DNA from: Hippophae tibetana
Taxonomy: Eukaryota > Streptophyta > Magnoliopsida > Rosales > Elaeagnaceae
Assembly: GCA_037013495.1 (NCBI GenBank)
Contig: CM072801.1
Location: 14,127,501-14,191,500, forward strand
Direction: 5' to 3'
DNA length: 64,000 nt
Shown here: positions 12,747 through 24,379 of the stretch, piece by piece
How positions within the stretch are numbered: position 1 is the first letter of the stretch
Layout: each line of letters starts with the position of its first letter
The notes under the pieces: model-generated
The model's input: only the letters and a program-made list of their open reading frames with translations
What the model was told of the DNA's origin: nothing
Database searches by the model: none
Made by a program: the position numbers and the translations under genes

Positions 12747-12765
12747 AAAGAGTTGAGGGACTTGA
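12747..12765 (+). other. Polypurine-tract-like sequence before the 3' LTR
   Basis: The purine-rich run AAAGAGTTGAGGGACTTGA abuts the TG start of the right LTR. Together with the primer site it sets the retroelement's plus orientation. Confidence 0.55.
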
Positions 12766-13183
12766 TGTTTGGACATTTTAACATATGAACTTGCCCAAAT
12801 ATCGAACCGAGCTTTATACAAACCAAGCCCAAGACCAGCCCAAGATGGAAGATGAAGCACTTTAGACATCCCACCCATGGGAAAAACCAAGCCCAAAGAC
12901 CAAGCGCTATATCAACCGAGTTGGATGTCACCCCGAGCTTGGTCATAGAAGGATCTCGAGTTTGGTTACAGATTAACCTTGTTATAAGCACAGTTAAATA
13001 CGACTTAAATTTCTAACACGTTATACTTTATGTCAAATCATATCCTATTAACATGTATTTACATTCAAACATTATTTATCTAACAATTGTATAATTTATG
13101 TGTTATAAATATATGGATCACTTATAAAAAATTTGGTAACAAAACTCTATCTCTTTATTGAGCTAAATTCTGTACTCTCAAAA
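12766..13183 (+). repeat. 3' LTR of the 8.2-13.2 kb element
   Basis: Diverged copy of 8180-8582 starting TGTTTGGACATTTTAACAT and ending CTCAAAA (the expected CA end has decayed). It carries an extra CAAGCCCAAGACCAG-type insertion near its start and lacks a stretch near its end. The target duplication CCTAC follows at 13184. Confidence 0.88.
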
Positions 13184-13229
13184 CCTACTACTCAAAAGTC
13201 AAAACTTTGTTTTAATTAGCTAGCTTAGT

Positions 13230-13249
13230 TATATATATATATATATATA
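13230..13249. repeat. (AT)n microsatellite
   Basis: About 20 bases of pure AT dinucleotide repeat. A second similar run lies at 13421-13442; others lie at 25131-25154 and 42256-42272. Confidence 0.9.
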
Positions 13250-13807
13250 GTGTTTTTCTACTACTCAAATTATCTATTGGTATTTTGTAATTGGTAAACC
13301 TTTTATAACCAACACTTGCGGTCTTATCAATGAATTGTTCTTAGCGTAGCTTTGTGGACAACCCCTATTAGTTGGTTGCTAGTGCAAGTTACCAATGTAG
13401 ATAATAATAATAAGATGTAATATATATATATATATATATAATTCTTATATTATTTAATATTTATAAATCAAATATATTATTTGAAGTAGTTTTGAGTAAA
13501 TAAATAAAAATTAAATTTATAAATTTATTTATATAATTTATTTTTAAATAATTCTTTAATAAAAATAATATAATTAAAACAAATATAAAATTTAAAATAA
13601 TATTATAAATTTTCTTATAGTATAATTTATTTTTTAAAATTATATATTTAAAATGTGTGCACATATATGTAAGTATTTAATTATTGAAAGAAATATCAAA
13701 AAACTTAAATCGTATTATATAAAAAATAAATGTTGATCTAACCAATAATATTGTAAAAATAAATTAAGTATAATTTAATTCATATATAAGTTATACAAAA
13801 AATATAG

Positions 13808-14635
13808 TCATAACTTCATAATCATGTGATAAATATAAAGTGTCATATATAAAGCATAAGTTTATGGTATTGTCATTATATGTATTAAATTTAAAAATCT
13901 AATTTTTTATGTTCATACTATAAATTTAAGAGTCTTTATATTATCATTGTGTATAAACGGTGCTTTAAAAATTTAATTTTTTTAATTTATTAACTTTTTT
14001 TTAATAAAAAGGGACGATGAAGAAGTCGTACCATTACATTTAAAATTATAATTTTTAAATTCATATTATAAATTTAAGAGTATTAATATTATCATTATGT
14101 GTAAATAATGCTACAAAAATATAATTTTAAAATTTACATTATAAACTTAAATTAAAAAAAGAAAGATATTTCAGCAGTAACAAAAAAAATTATTTGAATG
14201 TAATTTAATTCATATATAAGTTAGACAAAAAAACACAATCATAACTTGATAATGACTTAATAAGTATAGAGTATTTTATGTAAAATTTAAGTTTAAGTCT
14301 TGATATTATCATTATATTCTTTTTATTCATTAAAGATTGTACGTGAGAAATATCATAATTTTATAGTCTAATGATAAGTGTAGAATGTCACATTCAAAAG
14401 AATAAGTTCAAATCTTGATATTATCATTATATCTATTACATTAAAAAATCTAATTTTATAAAATTTAAGAATCTTAATATTATCATGAGATACAGATGGT
14501 GTTTTAAAAATCTAATTTCTTAAATTTCTTAACTTTAAAAACAAAAAAATTTGATCATAATTTCATAGTGAATTGGTAAGTATAGAGTATTAAAAACATA
14601 AATTTAAGTCATGTATTGTAATTATACTCATTATA
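13808..14635 (+). repeat. Four tRNA-like repeat units, SINE-like
   Basis: Similar units of about 80 bases start near 13808, 14239, 14352 and 14553. Each begins TCATAAcTTcATAaT, then a TGATAAGTGTAGAgTGTCA-like segment, then AAGTTCAAATCTTGATAT and ATTATCATTATAT. The best unit (14352-14434) has TAGTCTAATGATAAG and AAGTTCAAATC, spaced like the A and B boxes of a tRNA promoter. Spacers share an ATAAATTTAAGAgTCTT motif. I infer decayed tRNA-derived SINE copies; no tRNA gene is claimed. Confidence 0.45.
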
Positions 14636-14689
14636 TTTTAAAATCTAATTTTGTAAATTCATAAGATAAATTTAAGAATCTTGAAAGGA

Positions 14690-16440
14690 TACACTAATGT
14701 CCAGCTTTTCATTTGCTTTGGAGACTTTGTAAGAAAGGACTTAACTTATATGCCTTCAAGGATGATAATTTTATTCCTACACGAAAATTATCTTAGATCC
14801 TCCTAACTCAATGTTATATGAGAAAAAGGATTAAATTTTTTTACTTTGGTGTAACATTAACTATGTTAGCCACTTGGGGGACGAGGAATCAAGCTATATT
14901 TCAAGAATCATAACACATTTTCATTGGTACTTTAAGATGGATTTAATTTTTATTAAATGATTATATGCAACAAAACCATAATGCTTTCTTAGAAAATATA
15001 GGTTCTTTAAAATCTACTCTCTTAAGAGATAGTCATTGCATAAAACCTTCTTCTTAAACTATCAAATTCAATTTGGATGGCACTTACAAAAATAGCATTT
15101 CTAGAATTGGATTGATTGCTAGAATTTTTTATAGATAAATGGTTGGAACTTGGGGTAAAATACTTGAAGTAGATTATGGTTAAATTGCAGAAGTAAGTGT
15201 TTTATCACTATTACAAAAAAAGTGTATTAAAGTTGGTTAAAAATCGACTTTAAATTAAATGACTTAAAATTTAAAGTCGATTCACGCGATGAATCGAATT
15301 TAAATTTTTAATTTTTTTTTTACAAAATTTACTCATTTTTTATTATACTCAAATTAAAACATGTATTCGATCACTAAATAATAGCAGGAAAAAAATTTGT
15401 TTAAGAAATAGTTTAAATAATACAAAAAACTAAAAAATAAAATATTAATTAATAGTAGAAAAATTAGCATGGTTTGTTATATGTTATTCAAGATCAACAT
15501 ATTCTTCTCCTGATGTTATAATACAAACATACATATATAATACAAAAATTTATACACATAAATAAGAACACATAATAACAGAAAAAAAAAATATGAATAA
15601 TAAGTATGTAGGATTAATAGAAATACTTACAAGAGTAAATGAAGTGACAAAATGAAGAAAATGAAGAAAAAATGATGTTTTATAAGTGAGAAATGGGTAT
15701 AAAGTTTTTTGAGTATTTTGCTCAAAAAATAGAGGATCTAAAATATTAGTTAAAGAGGAAGAAAACTCACTAACCGGTGTTGGAATTGGTGGTCATAGGT
15801 GGCTAAAAAATGAGAAAGAGTGGAGGAGGTTTTGGGTTTTTGAAAGTTATGTAATGCTTAGAATAGTTTTTGTCTGAGGAAGAAAGAAGAGAAAAGAATT
15901 TATCCACGTGTGTAGCGTCAGTTCTACTTATCAACCGACGTTACACTACGTGGATAACGTCAATTTCAGGTGTCAACCGACGCTATGCTACGTGGATAGC
16001 ATCGGTTCTATGTGTCAACCGACGCTACGCTACGTCCACGTGTAACGTCGGTTGACGTGATGAACCGACGCTATCCATGTAGCGTAGCATCGGTTGACAC
16101 CTAAAACCAACGCTATCCACGCAGTGTAACATCGATTAACACGTGGAACCGATGTTACGTCCACGTGTAGTGTCGGTTCAACACGTCAACCGATGCTACG
16201 TCCTACGTGAATAGCATCGGTTTTACACCGAACCGACTTTAAATTCATTATAAGTCGATTTTTTTTAAAAACTGACTTTACATATCGACTTAAATACCCT
16301 TTTGTAGTGTATCCTTGACAATAGGAATGGCTAATGCTTTGAAATTCAAGAATGTAACAATTGGAGGAGACAACATTAACATCATTAACTATACCATTGG
16401 AATGGATGACCAAATTTCCTAGCAAGCAAAACAATACATT
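14690..16440 (+). pseudogene. LINE 3' part (zf-RVT and RNase H-like), interrupted
   Basis: Plus-strand remnants in order: FGVTLTMLATWGTRNQAIFQ at about 14840-14900, resembling the 'LWAIWKARN' block of plant L1-type LINEs; then KFNLDGTYKNSISRIGLIAR at 15062-15121, the start of an RNase H-like domain; then AEVSVL just before 15205. The domain resumes after an inserted transposon with GMANALKFKNVTIGGDNINI at about 16325-16390. Stops and a frameshift make it non-functional. The original element's 5' part is not seen. Confidence 0.65.
15206..16309. mobile_element. Non-autonomous CACTA (En/Spm-like) element
   Basis: It begins CACTATTACAAAAAAAG and ends CTTTTGTAGTG, the inverted CACTA end. It is flanked by the 3-bp target duplication TAT (15203-15205 and 16310-16312). 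Subterminal sequence on both sides carries AAAGTCGATT/AATCGACTT-like inverted motifs. The right third (15900-16230) is an array of GC-richer inverted and direct units of the type ACCGACGCTACGCTACGTGG, as expected for transposase-binding subterminal repeats. No transposase is encoded. It sits inside the RNase H-like remnant of a LINE. Confidence 0.88.
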
Positions 16441-18809
16441 TGTCTCTCAATTAGTTATTTACATTTGTCTTTTGTTGTTTTAAACCTAGAATGCTTGTAA
16501 GATGTTTATTGATAAGTCAGCCAGGAAGGGTAACATTTCCTTACAAACTAAATGTATCGTCTTCTTTTTGACTGATATAGAATTCAACATCCTTATCGTG
16601 ATCCACATTCAAAGTAAAATATGATTTGAGATAAGTCATCTTAATAATAATATCATATTAGCTTGAAATCAATTCACATATCTTAATCTTTAGTTCAATG
16701 AAGTTCATGTTTTGTTTTAAGGTTTTCTACCAATGTATATTTACTTTCTACTAATGAATACAAAACAACATGAAATTTCTATACGTTATACATAAACTTA
16801 AAACTAGTCTATAGTTTTCTAATTTATTTACATTATACTGGCACTTATATTACATATTAATAAAAATGAAGAACACATTATTCTGGGTGTCATGAATAAA
16901 TTTAAGACGTTCAGAATTTATTTAATATGATCTTCAGAAGTTTACAGTAAGAGGTACATAATAAGAAAGTAAATTATGTACAATATACAGATCGATTGAA
17001 AATAAATAATGATAATTAGTGTTTAATATAATTAAGATGAAACATTTTTTCCCTAGGGAAAATATCTTTAATATTGCAGGATGTTAAGTAGTATACAGTA
17101 TTAAGCATTTAATAAATTAAATGATGGATGTTCTCGTTCACACATTAAAAAAACATATTATCAAATATATATTTACAAAAATTGTTGACATTCTAACCTT
17201 TTACTAAGCTACTAAAAGTGAATAGAATACTTAGTCATATATGAACATGTGAACAATGTATACTATATATGAAAGGGAACGAAGAACAAACAATTATAGG
17301 TATTACGAGTGTTAAAAATCGAACCGAATCAAATTAAATTGAAAAATCAAATCAAATCGGACTAATCTGAATAGTTTTATAAATTAAATAGTCTGATCCG
17401 ATCCAATTGTATTAATTAAAACCATTTTGAAACGGTCTGATCTAGTTATTTTAATTTTTAAACCGATCGAATCAAATCAGATCGATTTTAATAATATATT
17501 AAATTTCTATCACTTTTCACAAATCATTGATTAAATTTCTTATATTTTAATCAAAGGTGTATTATATTTATGTATTATTAACCAAATTAAACCGTTTAAT
17601 TCAATATTTTTAATAACAAAATAATTCAATCCGATTTGATTTGAGTAATATAAATGGCCTCGTCTAATTATAAAAAAATTAACTTAAAACCGGACCTTGG
17701 GGTCGCCTTATAAGTACCATTCACGAATTTAAAACATTCATAATTCATTTGATTGATTTTCGGAAATTTTATGTAACATATACAGAATTAAATTGCTATT
17801 TCCGTACGTTGCATATTGATATAAAAAAGTTTTGCTAATTAGGACCTAATATATAATTAACATACGAATTTTTATCAGGAAATTCCATTAAGATTGCAAC
17901 TTATCAAGTAATATAAAGTTTTCAACATGAAATAAATTAAACCATACATTTACTCATTCACATATTTGAGAAACAACATATACGAATCGACATTTACATA
18001 AGTTGTTGGCTGCTTACCTCTTGATGATGAATGAAAAAGTGAAGAATAGAATACACATTCTTATACAAACATAAACAAGTAATTTTAATTATTAAACAGA
18101 ATGAAGAAGAAATTTTTTTAAGTGCAATGAATGAATTGAATACATTTAGATTTTCATTGATACAAGTTCCATAATTTTTTTGTAATATGTACAGATTAAA
18201 ATTGTCGTTTTTGTACAATGTACAAAGCCTTGTGATCGTAAATTATGTTAGTTAATATAAAATATATTTTTTTTGCCACAAATTTCATAGATCTACCTTA
18301 CAAAAATTGTTGATATATTTGTATTTGGTTCCATGTTCGTTCTCTATTTTTCTCTTTTGCTTTTTACAATTTAGTGCAACAACCATATGCTTATTGTAAA
18401 CTGTAAGCACGTTGACGAACATATATGCTCATTGTAAATTGAAAGAGCATTGATGATGAAATCAGTCTCCATTTATATAAATGCTCATAGCCACGATTTA
18501 TCGGTTGACAAGATAGTAAACTTCTTTATTGATCTCCTCAATCTTTAGATTTGATGATGAGTACGAGACCCTAAAATATAGTTTGTTGTCTAGTTCTTTT
18601 TTACTTAGTTTACCATCACATATAAAAAAGCATACACAACAAAAGGCTATAGAAAATGGCAATAAGATTTCCCATCAAAAGGGTCTTTTAACTTGCCTCA
18701 GCTTCGTAAGAAGGCAACATGAGTTCAATAGAGCGGCTTGACAGCAGATAGGCACTCGCTCTGCAACCTCATTACACAACCACCGGCAGCTTCCACGGAT
18801 TCACTCCTC
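16441..18809. other. Intergenic, AT-rich, with a MITE-like stretch
   Basis: No gene seen. At about 17305-17690 short motifs such as AATCAAATCGGA, GTCTGATCCGATCC and AAACCGATCGAATC recur in both orientations, typical of hAT-type miniature elements, but I could not fix ends or a target duplication. The part just below 18810 should include the 3' untranslated region of the gene at 18810-21180. Confidence 0.4.
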
Positions 18810-21180
18810 TCATAATTTTACCTTCTTTTTAGACTTTTTCTTCACGATACACACATCTTGGTCCGCTACCTAAAGAAATATTGGTATCATTGGAATGTGA
18901 AACATAACATAAACATAAACAATTAAACATAAATATACACAATCAACAATTTGAGTAGTAACCTTCTTCTTTTTACTTTTCTTCTTTTTCTTACGTTTCT
19001 TTTTCTCAGAAATTTCCAGTTTTCCTTCCTCAGAAGAATCCTGCATGTTCACGATCATTCAAGAAATTATAGACGAAAAGTAGCTATCAAGTATCCAATT
19101 ATGGATTGCAAGGAGCAAAGGAAGGTACCTCAGAATTATCAAAAGAGTCTACATGTTTAACACTTGTTCCAGCTTCTGACAACCTACCTAACCTCCAAAT
19201 ATCATAAGGGTGAGGAGCAGGAGTAGAAGGTTAAGATGAAGATGACGACGACAATGATGATGATGATGATAGACACTATATTAAACTTTTACCAATTAGA
19301 ATTTACTGTTAAACTTATGTTACACTTGAAAGTTCAGTTTCTTTTAGGTCAAACAATATTATGTAATTCAAATCTATGACTTTAAACCTGAGTGGACAGA
19401 TTCTTATGTGTTAGATCTAGGAATGTCAACGAGGTGAAACTGGGTCGAAGAGTGCTTTACCAAAAACCAAAATCGAAACCGACAAGTTTAAATACAGGGC
19501 ACTATCAGGTACTAGTTATCCGTTTGGAGCAGGAGTAGAAGGTTAAGATGAAGATGACGACGATGATGATAGACACTAAATTAAACTTTTACCAATTAGA
19601 ATTTACTCTTAAACTTATGTTACACGTGAAAGTTGAGTTTCTTTTAGGTCAAACAATATTATGTAATTCAAATCTATGACTTTAAACCTGAGTGGACGGA
19701 TTCTTATGTGTTAGATCTAGGAATGTCAACAAGGTGAAACTAGGTCGGAGAGTGCTTTACCAGAAACCAAAATCGAAACCAACAAGTTTAAATACAAGGA
19801 ATCACTATCAGGTACTATATCCGTTCGGAGCTCTAAAATCGAATTTCAACGTCCTTTTAACTTAAAATTGTTTAAAAACATGAAATTTTAATTAAAAAAA
19901 TATTTACATATTAAAATAATAATATGTTATGCATACTTAGATATTTGATTTTGTTTTTCTTCCAAATATTAAACTATAAGTGTTTTTAACTATGTATATA
20001 TGAAAAATATAATATTTAATAAAATATAAATTTATAATTTTGGGTATTAGGATTGGATTATTCCACCCTCAAAATCGAAACCGAAATTTTAAATAAAAGA
20101 ATAACCGAATCCGAAAACCAAATCAAAATTTACTACCTAAAACCAAACCCGTCAGGTTATTCCCGTGCTTTCCCTACGGGGAATTTTGACACCCTCAGTT
20201 AGATCACACTCTTAAAAATTTATTTCAACCTACTAATCTTGAAAAAAATTAGTAACCCAAGCTCTTTTCTCCCCATTGACGCATAAACTCATTAGAGGGA
20301 AAAAAATGCATATAGTTCAAAACACAGCACTAAAAAGGTAAACAAGGTGCAATTATTCAAAATATTCTTGTGTTAGGTTTGATTGTTAATCAATAATAGA
20401 ATATAACAGTACCAGTAATACTCATACATCCCTACACCTCTCAAGAATACGTTAAAATGTTTTATTTTCTTCACACATTTGTATATAATCGTTTATGATT
20501 TTTTTTCCATATTATGTCATTTAGAATTAAAAAAAAAATTATTCCCTATTTACTTTTTCAATTTATAATTTTATAAATTATATTTTAATATTATTATTTA
20601 TTGCTCAAATAAATATTATAATAGTAAAATTATTTCCATTCAATTCAATTTTTATTACTATTTGCATTCTCATTCTCATGACCTAGTGATGACAAAGATA
20701 TGAAACTAATTTATTTTTTTAAAAGGTTAAAAGAAATACTTGAAAAAACAGCGTCTTTGGCATTTTTGACGGCGATTTCAAGAAGATCGAGGTTAATGGA
20801 AGCTAAGCCATTTGGATTTTGAAGCTTTCTATCCAGAAATTTCGCCAAGGCCGCTGCTTTATTCGTCCTCAATGGTCCTCCTGGGTGAGCCACCCTATAA
20901 ATTAATTAATTAACTTTTTTTATAAATTTCCTTTGAATGCATTGCTATGTAGAAATAAACATAGAAATATAAGTAATCACATCTATGTTCAGAAAATTGA
21001 ATCATAAACACAAAACCCTAATTTGAAAGAAAAAAAATTAAAAGGGGGAAATAGAGAGGCAAAACCTTACCTGGGTTGAAAACGAGAAGTGGAAGGGAGA
21101 GAAGAGAGAGGAGCAAATTTGCTGCCTCTGAGTGCCTTCTTTTCTTCTTCGCTCAACTCCTCTTGCTCCGTCTTCTTCAT
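18810..21180 (-). CDS. Small conserved lysine-rich protein, five exons, 153 residues
   Basis: I read exons 21180-21071, 20894-20740, 19187-19129, 19040-18963 and 18869-18810 on the minus strand. All introns are GT-AG and the 462 coding bases keep frame to a TGA. The start is the first ATG, giving MKKTEQEELSEEEKKALRGS. Residues 38-88 form the most protein-like part (AHPGGPLRTNKAAALAKFLD, LASINLDLLEIAVKNAKDAV). A Ser/Asp segment (VDSFDNSEDSSEEGKLE) follows, then a basic tail with runs such as KKKRKKKKKSKKKK and KKKSKKKVKL, which is likely a nuclear or nucleolar targeting signal. No known catalytic domain, signal peptide or membrane segment. I do not recognise a named family; similar short proteins with this layout occur across plants from memory, function unknown to me. 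Confidence 0.78.
19214..19825. repeat. Tandem duplication, unit about 310 bases
   Basis: Two copies (19214-19525 and 19526-about 19825) each start GGAGCAGGAGTAGAAGGTTA and remain nearly identical, with a few substitutions. The first copy has a longer GATGAT microsatellite (about 19242-19268). The pair lies inside intron 3 of the small lysine-rich gene. It overlaps a MITE-like sequence that seems to run from the GGAATGTCAACGAGG motif near 19424 to GGGGAATTTTGACACCCTC at about 20180-20198. Confidence 0.85.
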
Positions 21181-23034
21181 TTCTTCCGATTTCTGTCTTT
21201 GATTATTTTCTCTGAGCGGCCACGACGTTTTCAAATTGCCAAGGGTTATTTGTCCTTATAATTTAAAACTGTTTTCTCTGTTTAAAAATAAAAAATTAAT
21301 TTTAAAAATAATTTAGCGTGTTTAGTCAAATTTTTAAGTTACAAATTTTAAAAACGACGTGAATTAAAAAATAAAATTTGAAAACACATCTTACATGTTT
21401 TCACCGTTTTAGAAAACATTATCAAATTTTTATTTTATTTTCTGAATTCTTAGTATTCTGATTATAAGATTAAAAACAACATTTGAATCCTTCATCAATT
21501 TGTTTTAATGTTACCTTAAGCTTATTGATCCAGGTGTCTTCAGATGGTTTGGTTTGATATATTTCTACATTATTCTAGATAAATAGCAACGTTTTTTTTT
21601 AAATTCTATTCAATTCAGGTTTGACTTAAAATGTCTGTGTATGTTTAACATTGTGATATGTTATTCACATTTGTATATACTTAATAGGAAGATAATGTAA
21701 ATAATTCAAGAGTATTTTTAGATGCAATTTTAAGATCATTAAATAATTTCTCTTGCCAAATGAAAGTAACTGAATATTATATTTTTAAAATAACTTATGT
21801 TTAATTTCATTTAAAAGTAAGTTATTTGAGATATTATCCTATTGAACAAATGAATATTATATCTTTATTTTTAATTATTATATTTTTGGGTTTTCTTACT
21901 CTGTACTGTGACTAAAAATATCACTTTAAATATTTTCGTAATAAGGATTGACAACTAAAAGTACAAAAGGAATTATTTAATTAAACATTATTGAAAAGTG
22001 TTTTGACCTTCTAAAAATACATTTTAAAATCTTGAAATTAATGACTTTTTACAAATTTAACCGACAAAACTTATTATTATAACAAGTTATATTATTTATA
22101 ATTTTATTTATTTATATGCTTGTAATAATACTTAGTTTATACAATATAAAAATGATGAGTTTGTGATTAATGAAAAGAAAAATAAAATAAAATATACACT
22201 TAATCTATTAGATGTTTCGTCAAAAACAATGATAAGTTGTTGAGATCGTATTTCTCATCAAATATGATGAACATATGTTCTTAAATGTTAGATAATTATT
22301 TTTATAATCAAATGTTGTTACTAAGTTATATTTGAATTTGACATTTATTACTAAGATGTTTTTTTTCATTTCAATTATATTAATTGTATGAAAGTTTAAA
22401 TTATCTAAATTTAATTATAAGAGTCATATTATTATAAATATATTAAAATTAACCTTAAAAGTATACAATGAAAACAAGTTTTTTAAAATAATTTGGCTAA
22501 ACATGTACACTCATTTTTTTTTGTTTTAAAAACATTTTTTAAAATAATGATCAAATAACTCATTATTTTTAAAAACTATACGAAATTATTTTTAGGTTAT
22601 AATTTAGAAACAATTAAAAACATTTTTTTAGTTAATCGGTAAAACAGGTCCCTAAAATCTATATTTTTTTTTTGTTTCTCTATGTTATAGATGTTATTGA
22701 TGTTAGGTAGAGACTCCTTTTTATAGAGAAATATTGAGGATTCTCGTGAAAAACATATGTCTCAAAGGTGATCCATATAAAATTTTAAATATTAATTTTC
22801 ATTTTTTTAAAAAAATTATTTTTACTACAAAGGAAATTTTTTTATAGAAGCAATCTAATAATAAATATTCTATAATAGGAAAAAATAAAATTTTAAGTTA
22901 ATAATGAATAAAAAATAAATAATATGTGTGTGAAATGAAGAAAAATAAAATATATAAAACAATAAATACATAATATGTACAATGAGTAGTGTTGTGTATT
23001 TGGGTTTTTGTATCCCTGCATACTTGTTTTTTGA
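21181..23034. other. Intergenic upstream of the small gene, no further gene seen
   Basis: Very AT-rich. It should contain the promoter and leader of the minus-strand gene starting at 21180. I see no clear TATA box, repeat boundary or coding remnant. Confidence 0.4.
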
Positions 23035-23140
23035 GTTGTCACCTATAAATTGTAATTTTGATTAATTATAGTGGGTCGTTTTTCTTGACATTTTAACTGC
23101 AAGTGTACGAGTTGTGCTAATAATATAATATAGCTAAGTA
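23035..23140. repeat. Direct repeat, left copy (pair at 27040-27130)
   Basis: The segment TTTTGATTAATTATAGTGG, TTCTTGACA and GCAAGTGTACG recurs at about 27040-27130 with similar spacing. The pair flanks the Athila-like relic and may be part of its terminal or untranslated repeats. After about 100 bases the two copies diverge. Confidence 0.5.
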
Positions 23141-24379
23141 CTAATATCAATCTCATAATGAGTTGTATAACTTATAATTAATTGCCACTATTATTACAAA
23201 AATGCAAAATAAATGACAACTAATTGATCAAATCCTAAAACTCAATAACAATAAAACCTTCAAATTTTTTAAGCATGTGAATCACTAAAATCTCCCAACA
23301 GATTTACCAACCAATTACATGGTCAAATGAATCTAACCTAACATGTATTTCTCTATCAAATAAACTACATCTCATATCATAATTAACCTAATTACACTCA
23401 TATGCCAATTAGATTGCATATTACTCATTAGAATTAGTAATTGTAGATCATACACATAAAAATCATACATCTCTGTCCAGAAATTATGCATGTTATTTAA
23501 TCAAGATAAACAACTAAATAATTATCTCAAATGTATTTACTCAAAACAAACAACTAATTATGACTTAAAGATACGAATGGTTCTTATTTAGACTCAAATG
23601 GGTAACCAAGGATATAAGGCTTAAATCATTTCTAATCATAAATGCTATTTAGGATTTCATTTCAAGGGATGATCAAATAGATTCTAAACCATGGTAGATC
23701 TCATCGACTAGCATAACTCACACCAAATTTTCTCCCAATAAGAACACTAAAATAAATCATGAGCATATGCATAAAAAATATGAATCATTCATATCAAAAC
23801 TAGCAACCATATCATATGATTAATATTAGTATCTTAATAAGCATGTTACATTTATTATCCTAGTCATAACAACCAATTTTATCATTGGGTTCATATATTT
23901 TATATCAAGGATGCATGCATTTAGTTTTCATATATTGGTCAATTTCTACCCAAATTATGATAAAAAAATCCTAAAAAAAGAAAATGAATATTAAACACTA
24001 AAGTAGAGAACGAAATTCCCTCTCACACGCTTGACTTGCACATTATCCCTAATGTGTGCATATGAATATGAAAGAGTGAAAGGAAAAAAAAAGCTCCATT
24101 GGCCTTGGCACACCACATTATATCACCAAAATTATTCAAACTTATTGTTCCATTGCCCTCCACATTTATTCACCTACAAAACATATACATATAAGTATAA
24201 TAACATTAGGTTGCCTCCCAAAAAACACCACATTTAACGTCCTTGGCTAGATGATCATATCAACTTCTACAGTACATCCACTAAGGTCATCACAACTGTT
24301 TAATTTAGTAGTTGATCTCCATGATAGTGGTTCACTCTAGGCCCATTAACCATGAATTGTTCTTTGTTGTTGTTTTCTA

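Larger units (their letters stand above)
8180..13183 (+). mobile_element. Ty3/gypsy-type LTR retroelement, Tat-like, with antisense coding content
   Basis: A 5.0-kb element is bounded by two diverged LTRs (8180-8582 and 12766-13183), each starting TGTTTGGACA. The 5-bp target duplication CCTAC is at 8175-8179 and 13184-13188. A primer-site-like sequence follows the left LTR and a purine-rich tract precedes the right LTR, so the element reads left to right. A TATAAATATA box in each LTR agrees. Yet every recognisable protein remnant inside (a Transposase_28-like ORF, gag, protease, start of reverse transcriptase, RNase H) lies on the minus strand. An antisense extra ORF next to the 3' LTR is known in Tat-lineage elements; antisense gag and pol are not. 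The element is dead: frameshifts and stops are frequent and the reverse transcriptase core is missing. Confidence 0.85.

Noticed and set aside
14352..14434. Possible functional tRNA gene
   Set aside because: Box-like motifs are present but the sequence does not fold into a clear cloverleaf by eye, and three other decayed copies lie nearby.
15870..16055. 61-codon plus-strand frame with three similar repeats (NRRYTTW, NRRYATW)
   Set aside because: It is the translation of the palindromic subterminal repeats of the CACTA element; the repeats have the same DNA units in both orientations and there is no conserved protein.
15896..16235. Regularly spaced similar units suggesting a CRISPR-like array
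   Set aside because: The units occur in both orientations, vary in sequence and spacing, and lie inside a eukaryotic CACTA element.
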